From: Antedon mediterranea
Lineage: Eukaryota > Echinodermata > Crinoidea > Comatulida > Antedonidae
Direction of reading: 5' to 3'
NCBI RefSeq assembly: GCF_964355755.1
Contig: NC_092670.1
Location: forward strand, 15,809,201-15,873,200
Length of the DNA: 64,000 nt
The translations under genes and the position numbers were made by a program. Of this stretch, positions 41,101 through 46,715 are shown piece after piece (position 1 is the stretch's first letter; each line of letters opens with the position of its first letter). The notes under the pieces are model-generated. The model made no database searches and had not been told where the DNA came from. It saw only the letters and a list, made by a program, of their open reading frames with translations.

Positions 41101-44100
41101 GCGAATCCCAAGTACCACCAGATTTACTCCGGTTTGTATTGCTTTTATGCTTTATTTCAAACAATATAAACCTAATTTAAATACATTTTTATGACCTATT
41201 TAAACAGTATATAAAGATGTTTATTGTTAGTGTATGTTGAATATTGTCGGAGTAAACAGGTCATTATATGGGTCATTCTTCAGTAAGTGTCTAATTTCAG
41301 GTTTATAAAAAATCGATTTTAAAATTTGCATTTTTTAAATTTTAAAAGTTTATTCAGATAAATGAACATGTATTACATGGCAAGCGTATGTTTGGCACAA
41401 TCTTTATTATATATTTCGTATTTTATTCGTATTTATAAATACATGGTTCTATGTTACTGTCATTTCCGTCACATTTATGGAATATACAAAGATAGAAAAA
41501 ATAACGGTTCAGGAATTATAAAATTATTTCCATTATTAATTCTTTGATACTATATATTATTTTTGTCTTTATTAATCAAAAAATGATTGTTTTAACATTT
41601 ATAAGTATGATGTTATACGTTCAAAACCATTTACTATTCCAAAAAATAATAATTTTCAGAAAATAGTATGACTGTCACTGATGTTTTACCGTGACGGATA
41701 TGACGAACCTAAAAAATCATGTGACGGAGATGACTTTAAGATATGATTTGATTATGTTTATTGACCAGAGTCACATAGATATATACAATGTAATAACATA
41801 ATAAAGATATACAAAACAAAATGTACAACAAAAAAAGGCCCTGGCAATAACAAAAAGTCATATCCGTCACGGGCCGTCATATCCGTCACAACGAAACATT
41901 GGGAAATGTGACGGAGATGATGTATTTAGCATTGGACAGCCTAGGATCACATCGTAGGCATGTCTGACAGCGGAGACGGATTGCATACTTCTAGATACCG
42001 TGAATAACTTATACTTCCAGTTGAAAAAAAACAGAAATTATAATTATTTAATGAGTTCTATACCATTCGGATATGACATTCAATAAAGGTACGCAGCTGT
42101 AATTTTTCTAAAACCTCGTTTTTTTTAGCTTTTTTCCTCTTTTATTGAAAATAATGTGCGGCTAGTTTAATTTCAATATCTTCGTATGTTTACAACGCAC
42201 AGTAAATTTTTTTCCCCGCCGTTCATTAAACTGTAGACGGTACATTTAAATTATGTGACGGAAATGACACAAAACTGCGGGACAAGCTTTTTCCAAACAA
42301 AAACTTTAAAGTTTGAGATTTAATGTATGTAGAGATGTATTTCGAAGAATATAATCGCATGAAATCATGATTAACTAACTTTTTACAATATTTTCGATAA
42401 CAAAAGTCCTGTTATCAAATATATACGGCGATCATAAAATTGAAGATGTACGATCGGGACATAGGATTTTAGGGGGTTGCCTGAAACATTTTTATAAAAA
42501 TTAACAATATCTATATATAAATTTACGTAAGGGCAAAATTCGGTAAATCGCGCCTTACTTCTAGAATTTTTACTCGATGGTATATAAAGTTGGTTCGTAC
42601 TTTCGGTACTGATTTTAACCACCTGATGAAAAATACTCGCCACAAAAATGCGAGGAGGCTTCGCATTTTCCTATCTCCTCCTACGATAATTGTTTTTAAT
42701 AGCTGAAAACTGGTTGAACAGCTAGAGTACAGCATCGTAATGTTGAAGGCCGATTTTCTTTTAAAAAATACTATTTTGATAGATTTAATATACGATTATA
42801 CAAATGTATTGATTTGCAATGAATGGAACATCCCAATCTCTCAGTCTGCCAGAGTTTGGTTTAACACAAGTAGGTAAATTTATGAGCCCTTGGTTTAACA
42901 CATACGATAGGTAAATATATGGGCCCTTTGAGAATAAACTTGCAATACTTTGACAATACTGTAAATACCTATTAACTATTTTTGGTACTCATTTGAATCG
43001 AACATTTCTTACTGTGAATGTTCGTACTGTTAGATGTAATATAAAAATATATACAAATAAAGTTTATTACTGAGATTGTGGATAGGCTCTACTGTTAGAT
43101 ATATAAACACATTATTATATACACATAAACTTTATACTGACAGTTCCTTCTCAACGTTTGTATTAATTAATAATTACCAATAATATAAACGTCGTAGTGG
43201 TGTATCGTGACATGTACTTTAATATTTCAATCGATTATGACAGTGACAGTTTTAACAAAGTATTAAATCGCAAATGTTTACTGTATTTATTTACTGAGTG
43301 GATAAAGAATATATTTAAAAATTGTTCCTCTTTTTACCTATCTGCTTTCCCATCCCTCAACTCTAATGTTACATACAAAACACAAATTGGGTTTCTTTAA
43401 ATAAGTCCAAATCAAAACTTTGGACTCATTTTGTGATAAGTTTCTCCTTCGGAAGTAATTCCCAGGGTGCTAATTTTAGTTGACTACATAAATCATCGTG
43501 TCTATTTATTCGTTTCTGTAAACGACAATGTATTATAGTCCTGCACATTTGAAATTGCTAGTTTTGTAACGCTGAAATTACTGTGTATTCGAGAACCATC
43601 TGTGGGCACGACCTAGATGGTACGCGAGCGAAGCGAGCGTACCATCTAGTCAATGTAATTATCTTTGTTTTATGTAATTAATTATATTTACAATAATGTT
43701 GATTATGATTTAAGTCAAGAATTTTTATTTTTTAATGATGAATTTTCAGTCTCTATCCCACCAAAGTATCGGGACACGATTTTAGACATTTAACTGAAGA
43801 ATGACCCATATACTTGGTGAAAACTGCCAAGTACTATAGTACTAGTAAATGTATCCATTGTTTTAACTTTTGTATTGTTTATTGGGATAAATCTATTCTA
43901 TACATCTAGACAAGCTTTCTTTTCAATGAGTTCTACTCCAGAAGCTTTCCTTACCTTAAGGACGCATTTCATACGCACGCACAGCGTCCTCTGCATTTGT
44001 CAATATCTACTCGGCATCGGTGATCGACATCTGTCAAACTTCTTAGTCGACATGGAAACAGGCGGAATGATTGGCATTGATTTTGGACATGCATTTGGAT

Positions 44101-45503
44101 CAGCAACTCAGGTTATTATGCAAATTAATATATTAGTAGTTTAGATTGGTAGTTGGTAGTGTACCAATTATACCCTTCTCCAAAATGTAACAACTTGTAA
44201 CCAGGTTTGCATATTGTGAATACAATTTTGTGGAAAATCTCCCAAGGTATTAAACTGACCAATCATAGTGATCAAATAGCGCGCAACTACACTTTCCTTC
44301 TGAGATTTCTTAGAGGTCGCCTATCCATTTATGAAAACGTGTAATAAATCTGTAGATAAACCTGGTTACAACTTGTAACAATTTATGCAGATGTGAAACG
44401 GGTAACATGATTGCTAGAACTGGTGTCATCAAATAAGTCATGTGCATATGTAAATAAGTTAATTTCAGTAAAGAAGTAAAAAATATAATTATACATCTAA
44501 CGGCCATTGACTACTGTAATTACAGTTTTTAAGTAGCGTTTATTTGGCATACAAATCTTTATTTCTTATATAGTTTTTACCAGTTCCTGAATTGTTGCCA
44601 TTTCGGTTGACACGGCAAATAATGAATCTGATGCTCCCATTCAATCAAGACGGATTACTTCAAAGCACTATGTGCCACACGCTCCGAGCAATACGCAACA
44701 ACCATGATTTACTTCTTAACACGATGGACGTGTTTATAAAGGAGCCCTCACTGGACTGGAAAGTAAGGCATCTTCACAGACTATTGCCTTTTTTGCACAT
44801 ATATGGACACGATAAAGTGATATCACTACCATATTTAAACAAATCACAATTTCAAATTTGTCAAACTAGTTTGTTTAGACAGAGCCTCAGTTGTCTTATT
44901 CTTTATTATTATTTATTCTCATGTATATGAAATATATTTACTATATTAATGCTGTTTTGCTAAGGTGTTAGTGTTAAGGTTATATTTTTTTTAAATCATT
45001 CTTCTAGGAATTTGCTCAGAAAGCAGTCACACAGAGGACTGATGAGGATGAGGTGGATGGGGGTGACATGTCATGGTACCCTAAAGAAAAAGTCAGCTAC
45101 GCCAAGGCCAAATTTAAAGGAGCTAACCCTGCATATATAACCAGGTTAGTATATAATAGTATAAAGAATATTTGGAGGCTAATCCAATGTATATAGTTGA
45201 AACTTGTGGTTTATAAAAACATTTTTTAAGAAACCTTATGGACTATTCCATTATGTTTAAAGAAGTCTTGCTTCTTAAGTGCATAATTATTTTCTCAGAC
45301 AAGAACTTCATCTTGGTCATGGTACAAAGCCTGTGTGCGTATCATTCAAAAGTGTGGCTAAAGGTGATCCTAAGTACAACCAGAGAGCTCAGGAACCAGA
45401 CCACGATCTAAGTGTTGAAACTCAGGTAGCATGTTTGATTGACCAGGCTACTGATGCTAATGCTATGGCCAGAATATATTATGGATGGGAACCATGGATG
45501 TAG
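2665..45503 (+). CDS. PRKDC: DNA-dependent protein kinase catalytic subunit (DNA-PKcs), complete 84-exon gene
   Basis: Giant PI3K-related serine/threonine kinase that is recruited by Ku70/80 to DNA ends and drives non-homologous end joining in the nucleus. I joined 84 coding exons by splice sites, phase continuity and colinear similarity to vertebrate DNA-PKcs; the total is 12,405 nt, 4134 aa plus stop, almost exactly the human 4128. Order seen: N-terminal and middle HEAT solenoids, S/T-Q phosphorylation cluster, FAT, FRB-like region, kinase (GDRHLSN at 44019-44039, IDFGHAFG from 44076) and FATC ending WEPWM. The start at 2665 is preceded in frame by TGA at 2653 and matches the family N-terminus loosely. 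All introns are GT-AG except introns 25 and 51, which are GC-AG. No frameshift or premature stop was found. Exon coordinates are in the part entries below. The identity is secure; individual exon edges are predictions. Confidence 0.96.
2979..4157. mobile_element. TA-flanked MITE (TTGTCCCCC termini), interrupted
   Basis: Begins TTGTCCCCC after TA (2977-2978) and ends GGGGGACAA before TA (4158-4159), with AAAAA-rich subterminal matches, so it is a Tc1/mariner-type TA insertion without coding capacity. It is split by the element at 3047-3873. A related copy without the interruption starts at 32115. It fills most of PRKDC intron 1. Confidence 0.75.
3047..3873. mobile_element. 827-bp TIR element with 8-bp target duplication, nested in intron 1
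   Basis: Flanked on both sides by CATAATAC (3039-3046 and 3874-3881). Long inverted termini share GCCGCCGACAAGTTGAGCCG and TTTCTATGAAACGCC. The interior is AT-rich and has no transposase frame. An 8-bp duplication fits hAT, P or Merlin-type elements; I cannot choose. It sits inside the TA-flanked MITE and so is younger. Confidence 0.85.
4621..4656. repeat. Near-perfect 35-bp palindrome
   Basis: ATTCCAAGAGAGCTAAT is followed by its inverse with a one-base asymmetry at the centre. It lies in PRKDC intron 2. Confidence 0.7.
4878..5160. repeat. Dispersed retroposon-tail-like repeat with internal duplication
   Basis: TATTTATATAGCGCC and AGGTGCTTTACATAGGACC resemble the 3' tails of widespread marine-invertebrate retroposons. 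The block ACTATCCCCCGCCGGACACC occurs twice (about 4979 and 5107). A related short copy in forward sense (GGCGCTATATAAG with an ATT tail) is at 6119-6197 in intron 3. Confidence 0.55.
5171..5693. mobile_element. TA-flanked MITE in PRKDC intron 2
   Basis: Ends TTTTCCCTTTG and CAAGGGACAA are inverted copies, each bordered by GATGTA / TACATC, implying a TA target duplication. About 520 bp, no coding frame. The TTGTCCC-like termini suggest kinship with the element at 2979-4157. Confidence 0.65.
6119..6197 (+). repeat. Short retroposon 3' tail with (ATT)n
   Basis: AAAGCGCTTAGAAACATT, then AGGCGCTATATAAG and an ATTATTATTATTA tail. Typical of the 3' end of LINE-mobilised retroposons. Intron 3. Confidence 0.55.
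7338..7418. mobile_element. 80-bp double-palindrome mini-element
   Basis: Starts GGTGTCTAGAAAACTCAGAT and ends with its inverse. The half-site CAGATATCTGA appears twice, so each arm is itself palindromic. PRKDC intron 6. Confidence 0.6.
8373..8663 (-). pseudogene. C-terminal fragment of a non-LTR reverse transcriptase (LINE)
   Basis: The minus frame encodes a 96-residue piece whose pattern ([47 protein letters not shown]) resembles the R...F.R....W/YN..L..DIF ending of LINE ORF2 proteins. No upstream RT motifs remain, so it is 5'-truncated. It sits antisense in PRKDC intron 9. Family assignment is tentative. Confidence 0.45.
8711..10152. mobile_element. Possible 1.4-kb element in PRKDC intron 9
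   Basis: AGGTTATATGCAT at 8713 and its inverse at the end of the perfect palindrome 10123-10151 (AGGTTATATGCAT, ATC, ATGCATATAACCT) may be the two termini. The interior has a tRNA-like segment at 9025-9095 and a patch rich in GCGC/CGCG (9650-9960), but no transposase. Target duplication is unclear. Confidence 0.35.
9025..9095 (-). repeat. tRNA-like SINE head (minus)
   Basis: Read on the minus strand: GGCTCGGTGGTCTGTGCTCG as an A-box-like D arm and ACCGAGATCGAGTCTCACC as a B-box/T arm. The stems are imperfect and no CCA-side acceptor pairing is seen, so it is more likely SINE-derived than a functional tRNA. Confidence 0.4.
10320..14794 (+). CDS. PRKDC: PRKDC part 2: exons 10-19, rest of N-terminal HEAT solenoid
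   Basis: Coding exons: 10320-10402, 10501-10582, 10906-11074, 11178-11227, 11628-11756, 12065-12205, 12643-12915, 13399-13632, 14040-14199, 14513-14794. They encode about residues 373-906. Anchors: exon 16 carries [11 protein letters not shown] and LISGFYKLL, both nearly identical to human; exon 19 carries LGSLGGQVN and [14 protein letters not shown]. Every junction preserves phase (for example exon 10 ends in phase 2 and exon 11 supplies the third base). Exon 13 is only 50 bp. Intron 16 has an 83-bp tandem duplication; intron 17 holds a palindromic MITE of the AAGCTTGGTTC type. Confidence 0.94.
12931..13185. repeat. 83-bp tandem duplication in intron 16
   Basis: The block around TTACTGCAGTAAATCATACT followed by ATCTGTTTGATTGCATTTAA occurs at about 13011 and 13094, with a partial third copy at 12930. 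Confidence 0.8.
13770..13965. mobile_element. Palindromic MITE, AAGCTTGGTTC family (copy 1)
   Basis: Begins AAGCTTGGTTCGCAACG and ends with CGTTGCGTTGCTAGTGGGAA, an inverted match to the AAGCTTGGTTCCCACTA...GCAACGCAACG terminus also seen at 57101-57646 and 58903-59052. PRKDC intron 17. Confidence 0.55.
14943..20732 (+). CDS. PRKDC: PRKDC part 3: exons 20-36, middle HEAT solenoid
   Basis: Coding exons: 14943-15004, 15084-15167, 15304-15707, 16097-16191, 16281-16383, 16550-16683, 16884-16953, 17220-17407, 17724-17941, 18278-18400, 18490-18581, 18785-18917, 19153-19323, 19421-19677, 19892-20027, 20268-20425, 20630-20732. Exon 22 is the longest in the gene (404 bp) and highly conserved ([38 protein letters not shown]). 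Exon 25 ([10 protein letters not shown]) must end at 16683 with donor GC (CAG then gcatgt) so that exon 26 ([15 protein letters not shown]) continues in frame. Exons 31-35 are the most diverged part but keep phase and match the human order. Confidence 0.92.
15776..15825. repeat. Half-copy of the palindromic repeat at 61836-61997
   Basis: ACAAATAATGAATGTTTATG then GTGTAATGGTACAAATAAT matches the arm of the 162-bp palindrome near the right end of the window. PRKDC intron 22. Confidence 0.65.
16701..16806. mobile_element. CTCTGTCTACACTATC MITE, truncated copy (intron 25)
   Basis: Left half only: CTCTGTCTACATTATCAAAC, GACAAAAAAAGTG, GGTAGTGATATGACATCATC. Lies just inside the GC-AG intron 25, 18 bp past its donor. 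Confidence 0.75.
17961..18222. mobile_element. CTCTGTCTACACTATC MITE, composite copy (intron 28)
   Basis: A left terminus at 17961, a second internal terminus near 18090 (GTGTCTACACTATCAAACT) and a right terminus AGACAGAGCC at 18213-18222, suggesting one copy inserted in or recombined with another. Confidence 0.8.
20994..28169 (+). CDS. PRKDC: PRKDC part 4: exons 37-51, middle HEAT solenoid to start of the phosphorylation cluster
   Basis: Coding exons: 20994-21121, 21319-21526, 21879-22057, 22257-22425, 22841-22985, 23234-23400, 23474-23608, 24079-24195, 24583-24863, 25223-25354, 25886-26119, 26460-26609, 27457-27630, 27744-27842, 27959-28169. Anchors include [17 protein letters not shown] (exon 46), [14 protein letters not shown] (exon 51) and [10 protein letters not shown] (exons 49-50). 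Exon 42 keeps the [11 protein letters not shown] block and an SQ site (DSMSQADDS) at the place of the human S2056 cluster. Exon 51 ends at 28169 with a GC donor (GAG then gcaagt); the downstream alternative at gtattg would break the frame. Intron 48 contains a 32-bp minisatellite. Confidence 0.92.
23036..23166. mobile_element. CTCTGTCTACACTATC MITE (intron 41)
   Basis: Full copy with both termini: AAGCTCTGTCTACACTATCA and its slightly changed inverse ending TAAACATAGCTT; the centre has GTGCCCATATAT and TTTGGGCACATCAC. Confidence 0.85.
23755..23992 (-). mobile_element. tRNA-derived SINE, minus strand (intron 43)
   Basis: On the minus strand it opens GAGTGAGTAGCCAAGCGGTT (A box) and has GGGTTCGAGGCTC (B box), then a body with GAAGTCTTCTCGGATAAAGAC-like sequence shared with 36417-36690 and 2090-2190. 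Confidence 0.8.
26138..26240. mobile_element. CTCTGTCTACACTATC MITE, right part (intron 47)
   Basis: ATATGCCCAAATATTCACTA, CAAACTAGTTTGATGCTGTA and a right terminus AACAGAGCTT; the left terminus is missing. Confidence 0.75.
26684..27300. repeat. 32-bp minisatellite, about 19 copies (intron 48)
   Basis: Unit AGTATCATGTCTAGAGAATA followed by TAAACATTTTGC, repeated about 19 times head to tail with almost no divergence: a few copies have TGTAG instead of TGCAG and one has CGTG for CATG. Confidence 0.95.
28334..30039 (+). CDS. PRKDC: PRKDC part 5: exons 52-55, S/T-Q autophosphorylation cluster and linker
   Basis: Coding exons: 28334-28517, 28913-29137, 29597-29718, 29908-30039. Exon 52 (residues about 2594-2654) opens with [13 protein letters not shown] and also contains IRATQDAQQ and MATQE, giving several T-Q/S-Q sites where human has the T2609-T2647 cluster that DNA-PK and ATM phosphorylate to release DNA ends. 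Exon 53 keeps YNWLTGS (human FDWLTGS) and a serine-rich run followed by a basic KKRKFGRK stretch. The segment is otherwise low in similarity and probably disordered, as in other species. The human caspase-3 site DEVD in the following linker is not present here; the corresponding stretch reads [12 protein letters not shown]. Confidence 0.92.
29183..29281. repeat. 99-bp palindrome in intron 53
   Basis: GTTTCTGGACGTTACGATCA and its inverse ending CGTCAAGAAAC enclose matching GATCAATATG...GATCGTCCTC arms and a short centre. Strong cruciform potential; probably a small foldback element. Confidence 0.75.
30297..36371 (+). CDS. PRKDC: PRKDC part 6: exons 56-71, FAT domain
   Basis: Coding exons: 30297-30476, 30735-30822, 30920-31043, 31234-31372, 31454-31531, 31617-31727, 31859-31984, 32481-32579, 32897-33120, 33570-33720, 34314-34488, 34757-34867, 34964-35049, 35224-35380, 35658-35821, 36249-36371. 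They encode the FAT helical-repeat domain that wraps the kinase. Anchors: [16 protein letters not shown] (exon 59), [13 protein letters not shown] (exon 61), [14 protein letters not shown] (exon 62), [20 protein letters not shown] (exon 64), [13 protein letters not shown] (exon 70) and [16 protein letters not shown] (exon 71). Exon 67 uses as polypyrimidine tract the last copy of a short tandem repeat. Introns 62 and 64 carry the palindromic MITE found throughout the gene. Confidence 0.94.
32115..32309. mobile_element. Second TTGTCCCCC-terminus MITE copy, 3'-truncated (intron 62)
   Basis: Starts TTGTCCCCCTGAAAAAATAA after TA and tracks the outer element of intron 1 (AAATTG.CTG, GGTTT..TTTAA, GAAGTGAT) until cut off by the MITE at 32310. 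Confidence 0.75.
32310..32437. mobile_element. CTCTGTCTACACTATC MITE, full copy (intron 62)
   Basis: AAGCTCTGTCTACACTATCA at the left and TGATAGTGTAGACAGAGCTT at the right form a perfect 20-bp inverted pair. 128 bp; internal GTGATATGACATCATCAT. Confidence 0.92.
33291..33452. mobile_element. CTCTGTCTACACTATC MITE, full copy (intron 64)
   Basis: TAAGCTCTGTCTACACTATC to GATAGTGCAGACAGAGCTTA, about 162 bp, with the internal GGGCACATCACA match to GTGATGTGC. Confidence 0.92.
33735..34250. other. Unassigned repeat-like intron 65 sequence
   Basis: (TAA)n at 33739-33760 followed by about 450 bp of anonymous sequence. No exon fits here. It may be a retroposon in reverse, since an (AAT)n start is followed by CCAATTTCACAAATG; not resolved. 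Confidence 0.3.
34643..34756 (+). repeat. 39-bp triplet repeat forming the acceptor of PRKDC exon 67
   Basis: Three units of GGGTCACTAA.GAGAGATTAT plus a T-run begin near 34645, 34683 and 34721. The last T-run is followed by GACAG, the 3' splice site used at 34756, so the polypyrimidine tract of exon 67 is repeat-derived. Confidence 0.75.
36417..36690 (-). mobile_element. tRNA-derived SINE, minus strand (intron 71)
   Basis: Minus-strand head GAGTGAGTGGCCTAGCGGTT (A box TGGCCTAGCGG), B-box-like GGATTCGAGGCTCAC, and a body sharing ACTAGGTTCTTTAAAGTGCA and CATGAGCTAGATGTGTACAC (plus sense) with the copy at 23755-23992. Confidence 0.8.
36823..38608 (+). CDS. PRKDC: PRKDC part 7: exons 72-76, FRB-like region and kinase N-lobe lead-in
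   Basis: Coding exons: 36823-37002, 37364-37534, 37640-37699, 38028-38166, 38541-38608. Anchors: [16 protein letters not shown] (human FINALDQLSNPELLFK), [21 protein letters not shown], then [15 protein letters not shown] leading into the kinase. The reading frame of exon 75 is not the longest open frame at this place; it is fixed by phase 0 from exon 74 and by the match [21 protein letters not shown] to the human [20 protein letters not shown] region. Intron 75 carries a copy of the palindromic MITE. Confidence 0.94.
38313..38455. mobile_element. CTCTGTCTACACTATC MITE (intron 75)
   Basis: Left AAACTCTGTCTACACTATCG, right GGATAGTGTAGACAGCTT; internal GACAAAAAAAAGTGTGATGT and CATCACA match. 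Confidence 0.85.
38916..45503 (+). CDS. PRKDC: PRKDC part 8: exons 77-84, PI3K-like kinase domain and FATC
   Basis: Coding exons: 38916-39136, 39262-39357, 40826-40912, 41060-41131, 43910-44111, 44574-44762, 45008-45144, 45299-45503 (stop TAG 45501-45503). The N-lobe keeps [14 protein letters not shown] with the ATP-contacting lysine and [10 protein letters not shown]. By my count the catalytic loop GIGDRHLSN gives Asp3929 and Asn3934, and the metal-binding IDFG gives Asp3948. The activation segment [24 protein letters not shown] is almost identical to human. FATC ends [22 protein letters not shown], with the same last five residues as human. Odd points: leucine replaces the usual glutamine in LRQDQR, and intron 80 is 2778 bp because of an inserted TIR element. 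Confidence 0.97.
39466..40801. repeat. 96-bp higher-order array of 32-bp units, interrupted (intron 78)
   Basis: Subunits around TACACACAGTACTGCAGTAT of about 32 bp alternate in three forms so that the marker CCTCAGTATAGTATATTGAT recurs every 96 bp (39546, 39642, 39738, 39834). The array stops near 39950 and resumes at 40677 after an inserted MITE and 94 bp of other sequence. Because 96 is divisible by three, a long open frame (39459-39953) exists, but it is an artefact of the repeat. Confidence 0.9.
40049..40674. mobile_element. 626-bp TTAA-flanked MITE in intron 78
   Basis: TTAA occurs at 40045-40048 and 40675-40678. Termini AGACCCCTTCCCTGC and (inverted) AGCCCCATTCCCTACG form an imperfect TIR. 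No coding frame. TTAA target duplications are the hallmark of piggyBac-type transposition. Confidence 0.75.
41269..43808. mobile_element. 2.54-kb non-autonomous TIR element in PRKDC intron 80
   Basis: TGGGTCATTCTTCAGT at 41269 and its inverse ending 43808 extend to an imperfect TIR of about 30 bp, bordered by TATA/TA on both sides. The interior carries seven copies of GTGACGGANATGAC in both orientations, a perfect 13-bp-arm hairpin at 43611-43648 and no convincing transposase frame. It accounts for nearly all of the intron. Confidence 0.75.
44793..44887. mobile_element. CTCTGTCTACACTATC MITE, degraded copy (intron 82)
   Basis: CATATATGGACACGATAAAG, GTGATATCACTACCATATTT, CAAACTAGTTTG and TAGACAGAGCC; the left end is lost. 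Confidence 0.7.
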
Positions 45504-46632
45504 GCTGATTTTCATAAATGGTTTCTCAATGCTCAGGGCTGCAAATATAGATACAAATATATTCTTTTTTTCAGGAACATGTATTCATATACATATTTTA
45601 CTGAATTTCAGGAAAAAAAATTGCACAAAGCTACACTTTTCGGTGTTATTAGCGTCATAAAAAACTATAGTAACCTTAATTGACAAAATAATATGGTACA
45701 TCTACATAACCAAGTGTAAAACTGATGTGTAGGTATTTTAGGTATGTTTATGCAGATATACCAATGAAAGTGTAGAAATGGTTATACAAATTTTTGTAAT
45801 GTAAACAGGCCCTACTGTATGCAGAACATATCTATATCTATGTCCATATGAAATATAATATCTATAAAATATTATGTTTATTATTCCTTTGTCTGGAAAA
45901 ATAGACATATTAGTGGCCGAGATCAAATCAAAATTTGAACAAAAACAAACAAAACCTTCTTTTCAGGAAAGGATTCTTAATATAAAAAAAATTAAAATTA
46001 TTTTTCTTTGTGTTGAAATAAATCATCTTAATCATTAACAAATTAGTTAAAATCTTTCCACAAAGTCCTAATTATTAGATTTCCATGGAGACGCTAAGGA
46101 TGTCTTAAGTATTCGAGTTGCCTTAGCATCTGTATTTATGTATCTTTTTTGCGGCCCTACGTCACACTTTGACTTTAATCTCCCATTAGATTTATTAGAT
46201 ATTATATTGATCCAAAGGCAAATTACTGAAAAAACTGACAATGCTGTGGATATCAATGGAGATACAGCATGAAATAAGCAGAAATCTAAATCAAAACGAT
46301 ATACTGTAGTAAAACAGCCAGAAAAATGTGTTTACATCGTTACTTCCCCTCCTTCACACCTTCTATTGTCAAAGGTGCTTTTAATACAATTGTAAAAAAA
46401 AATAATATTCGGTAGCAGGTCCACAGATTTCACTCAATTTGTGTAGGTATAAAATCGTAAATATGTATAAATAAAACACTAATAATAACAACTATATACT
46501 TTATTCTATTAACAACATTAAGAGTTGTAAATAAAGTTAATTTTTACTGTACAACAATTTGGAAAATATAATGTATATCTTGGTTTTTATTTTTGTCCAC
46601 TAAATTGTCGATTCATTTGTGTTGTTAAAAGT
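45504..46632. other. PRKDC 3' flank between convergent genes
   Basis: AT-rich, without another gene. A possible PRKDC poly(A) signal AATAAA is at 46017-46022, 514 nt past the stop, with ATTAAA at 45991. The STARD5-like gene ends from the other side. Confidence 0.5.
46586..46591 (-). terminator. Candidate polyadenylation signal of the STARD5-like gene
   Basis: AATAAA on the minus strand about 125 nt downstream of the stop codon at 46716. Another lies at 46500-46505. Inference from motif and position only. Confidence 0.4.
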
Positions 46633-46712
46633 GTTAGCAACCGCAGTCCTGAGCAATGGCATTGATTTAACTGTATTGCTGGAAACACCAAACCACCAAT
46701 GTCAGAGTTTAC
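46633..46712 (-). pseudogene. Truncated duplicate of the last STARD5-like exon in its 3' UTR
   Basis: This stretch repeats, with changes and a roughly 30-bp deletion, the sequence of the terminal coding exon at 46735-46840: both carry the blocks (plus strand) ACCGCAG-CCTGA, GCATTGATTT, TATTGC and CCACCAATGTCAGAG. It lies directly downstream of the real stop codon, so it would be transcribed as 3' UTR. The deletion and substitutions mean that it cannot encode the same C-terminal helix. It is a short tandem duplication that has decayed. Confidence 0.65.
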
Positions 46713-46715
46713 TTT

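Noticed and set aside
42383-42735. Minus-strand frames inside the intron 80 element as a transposase
   Set aside because: The two overlapping frames (86 and 70 codons) show no DDE/DDD-type motif or recognisable domain; the element looks non-autonomous.
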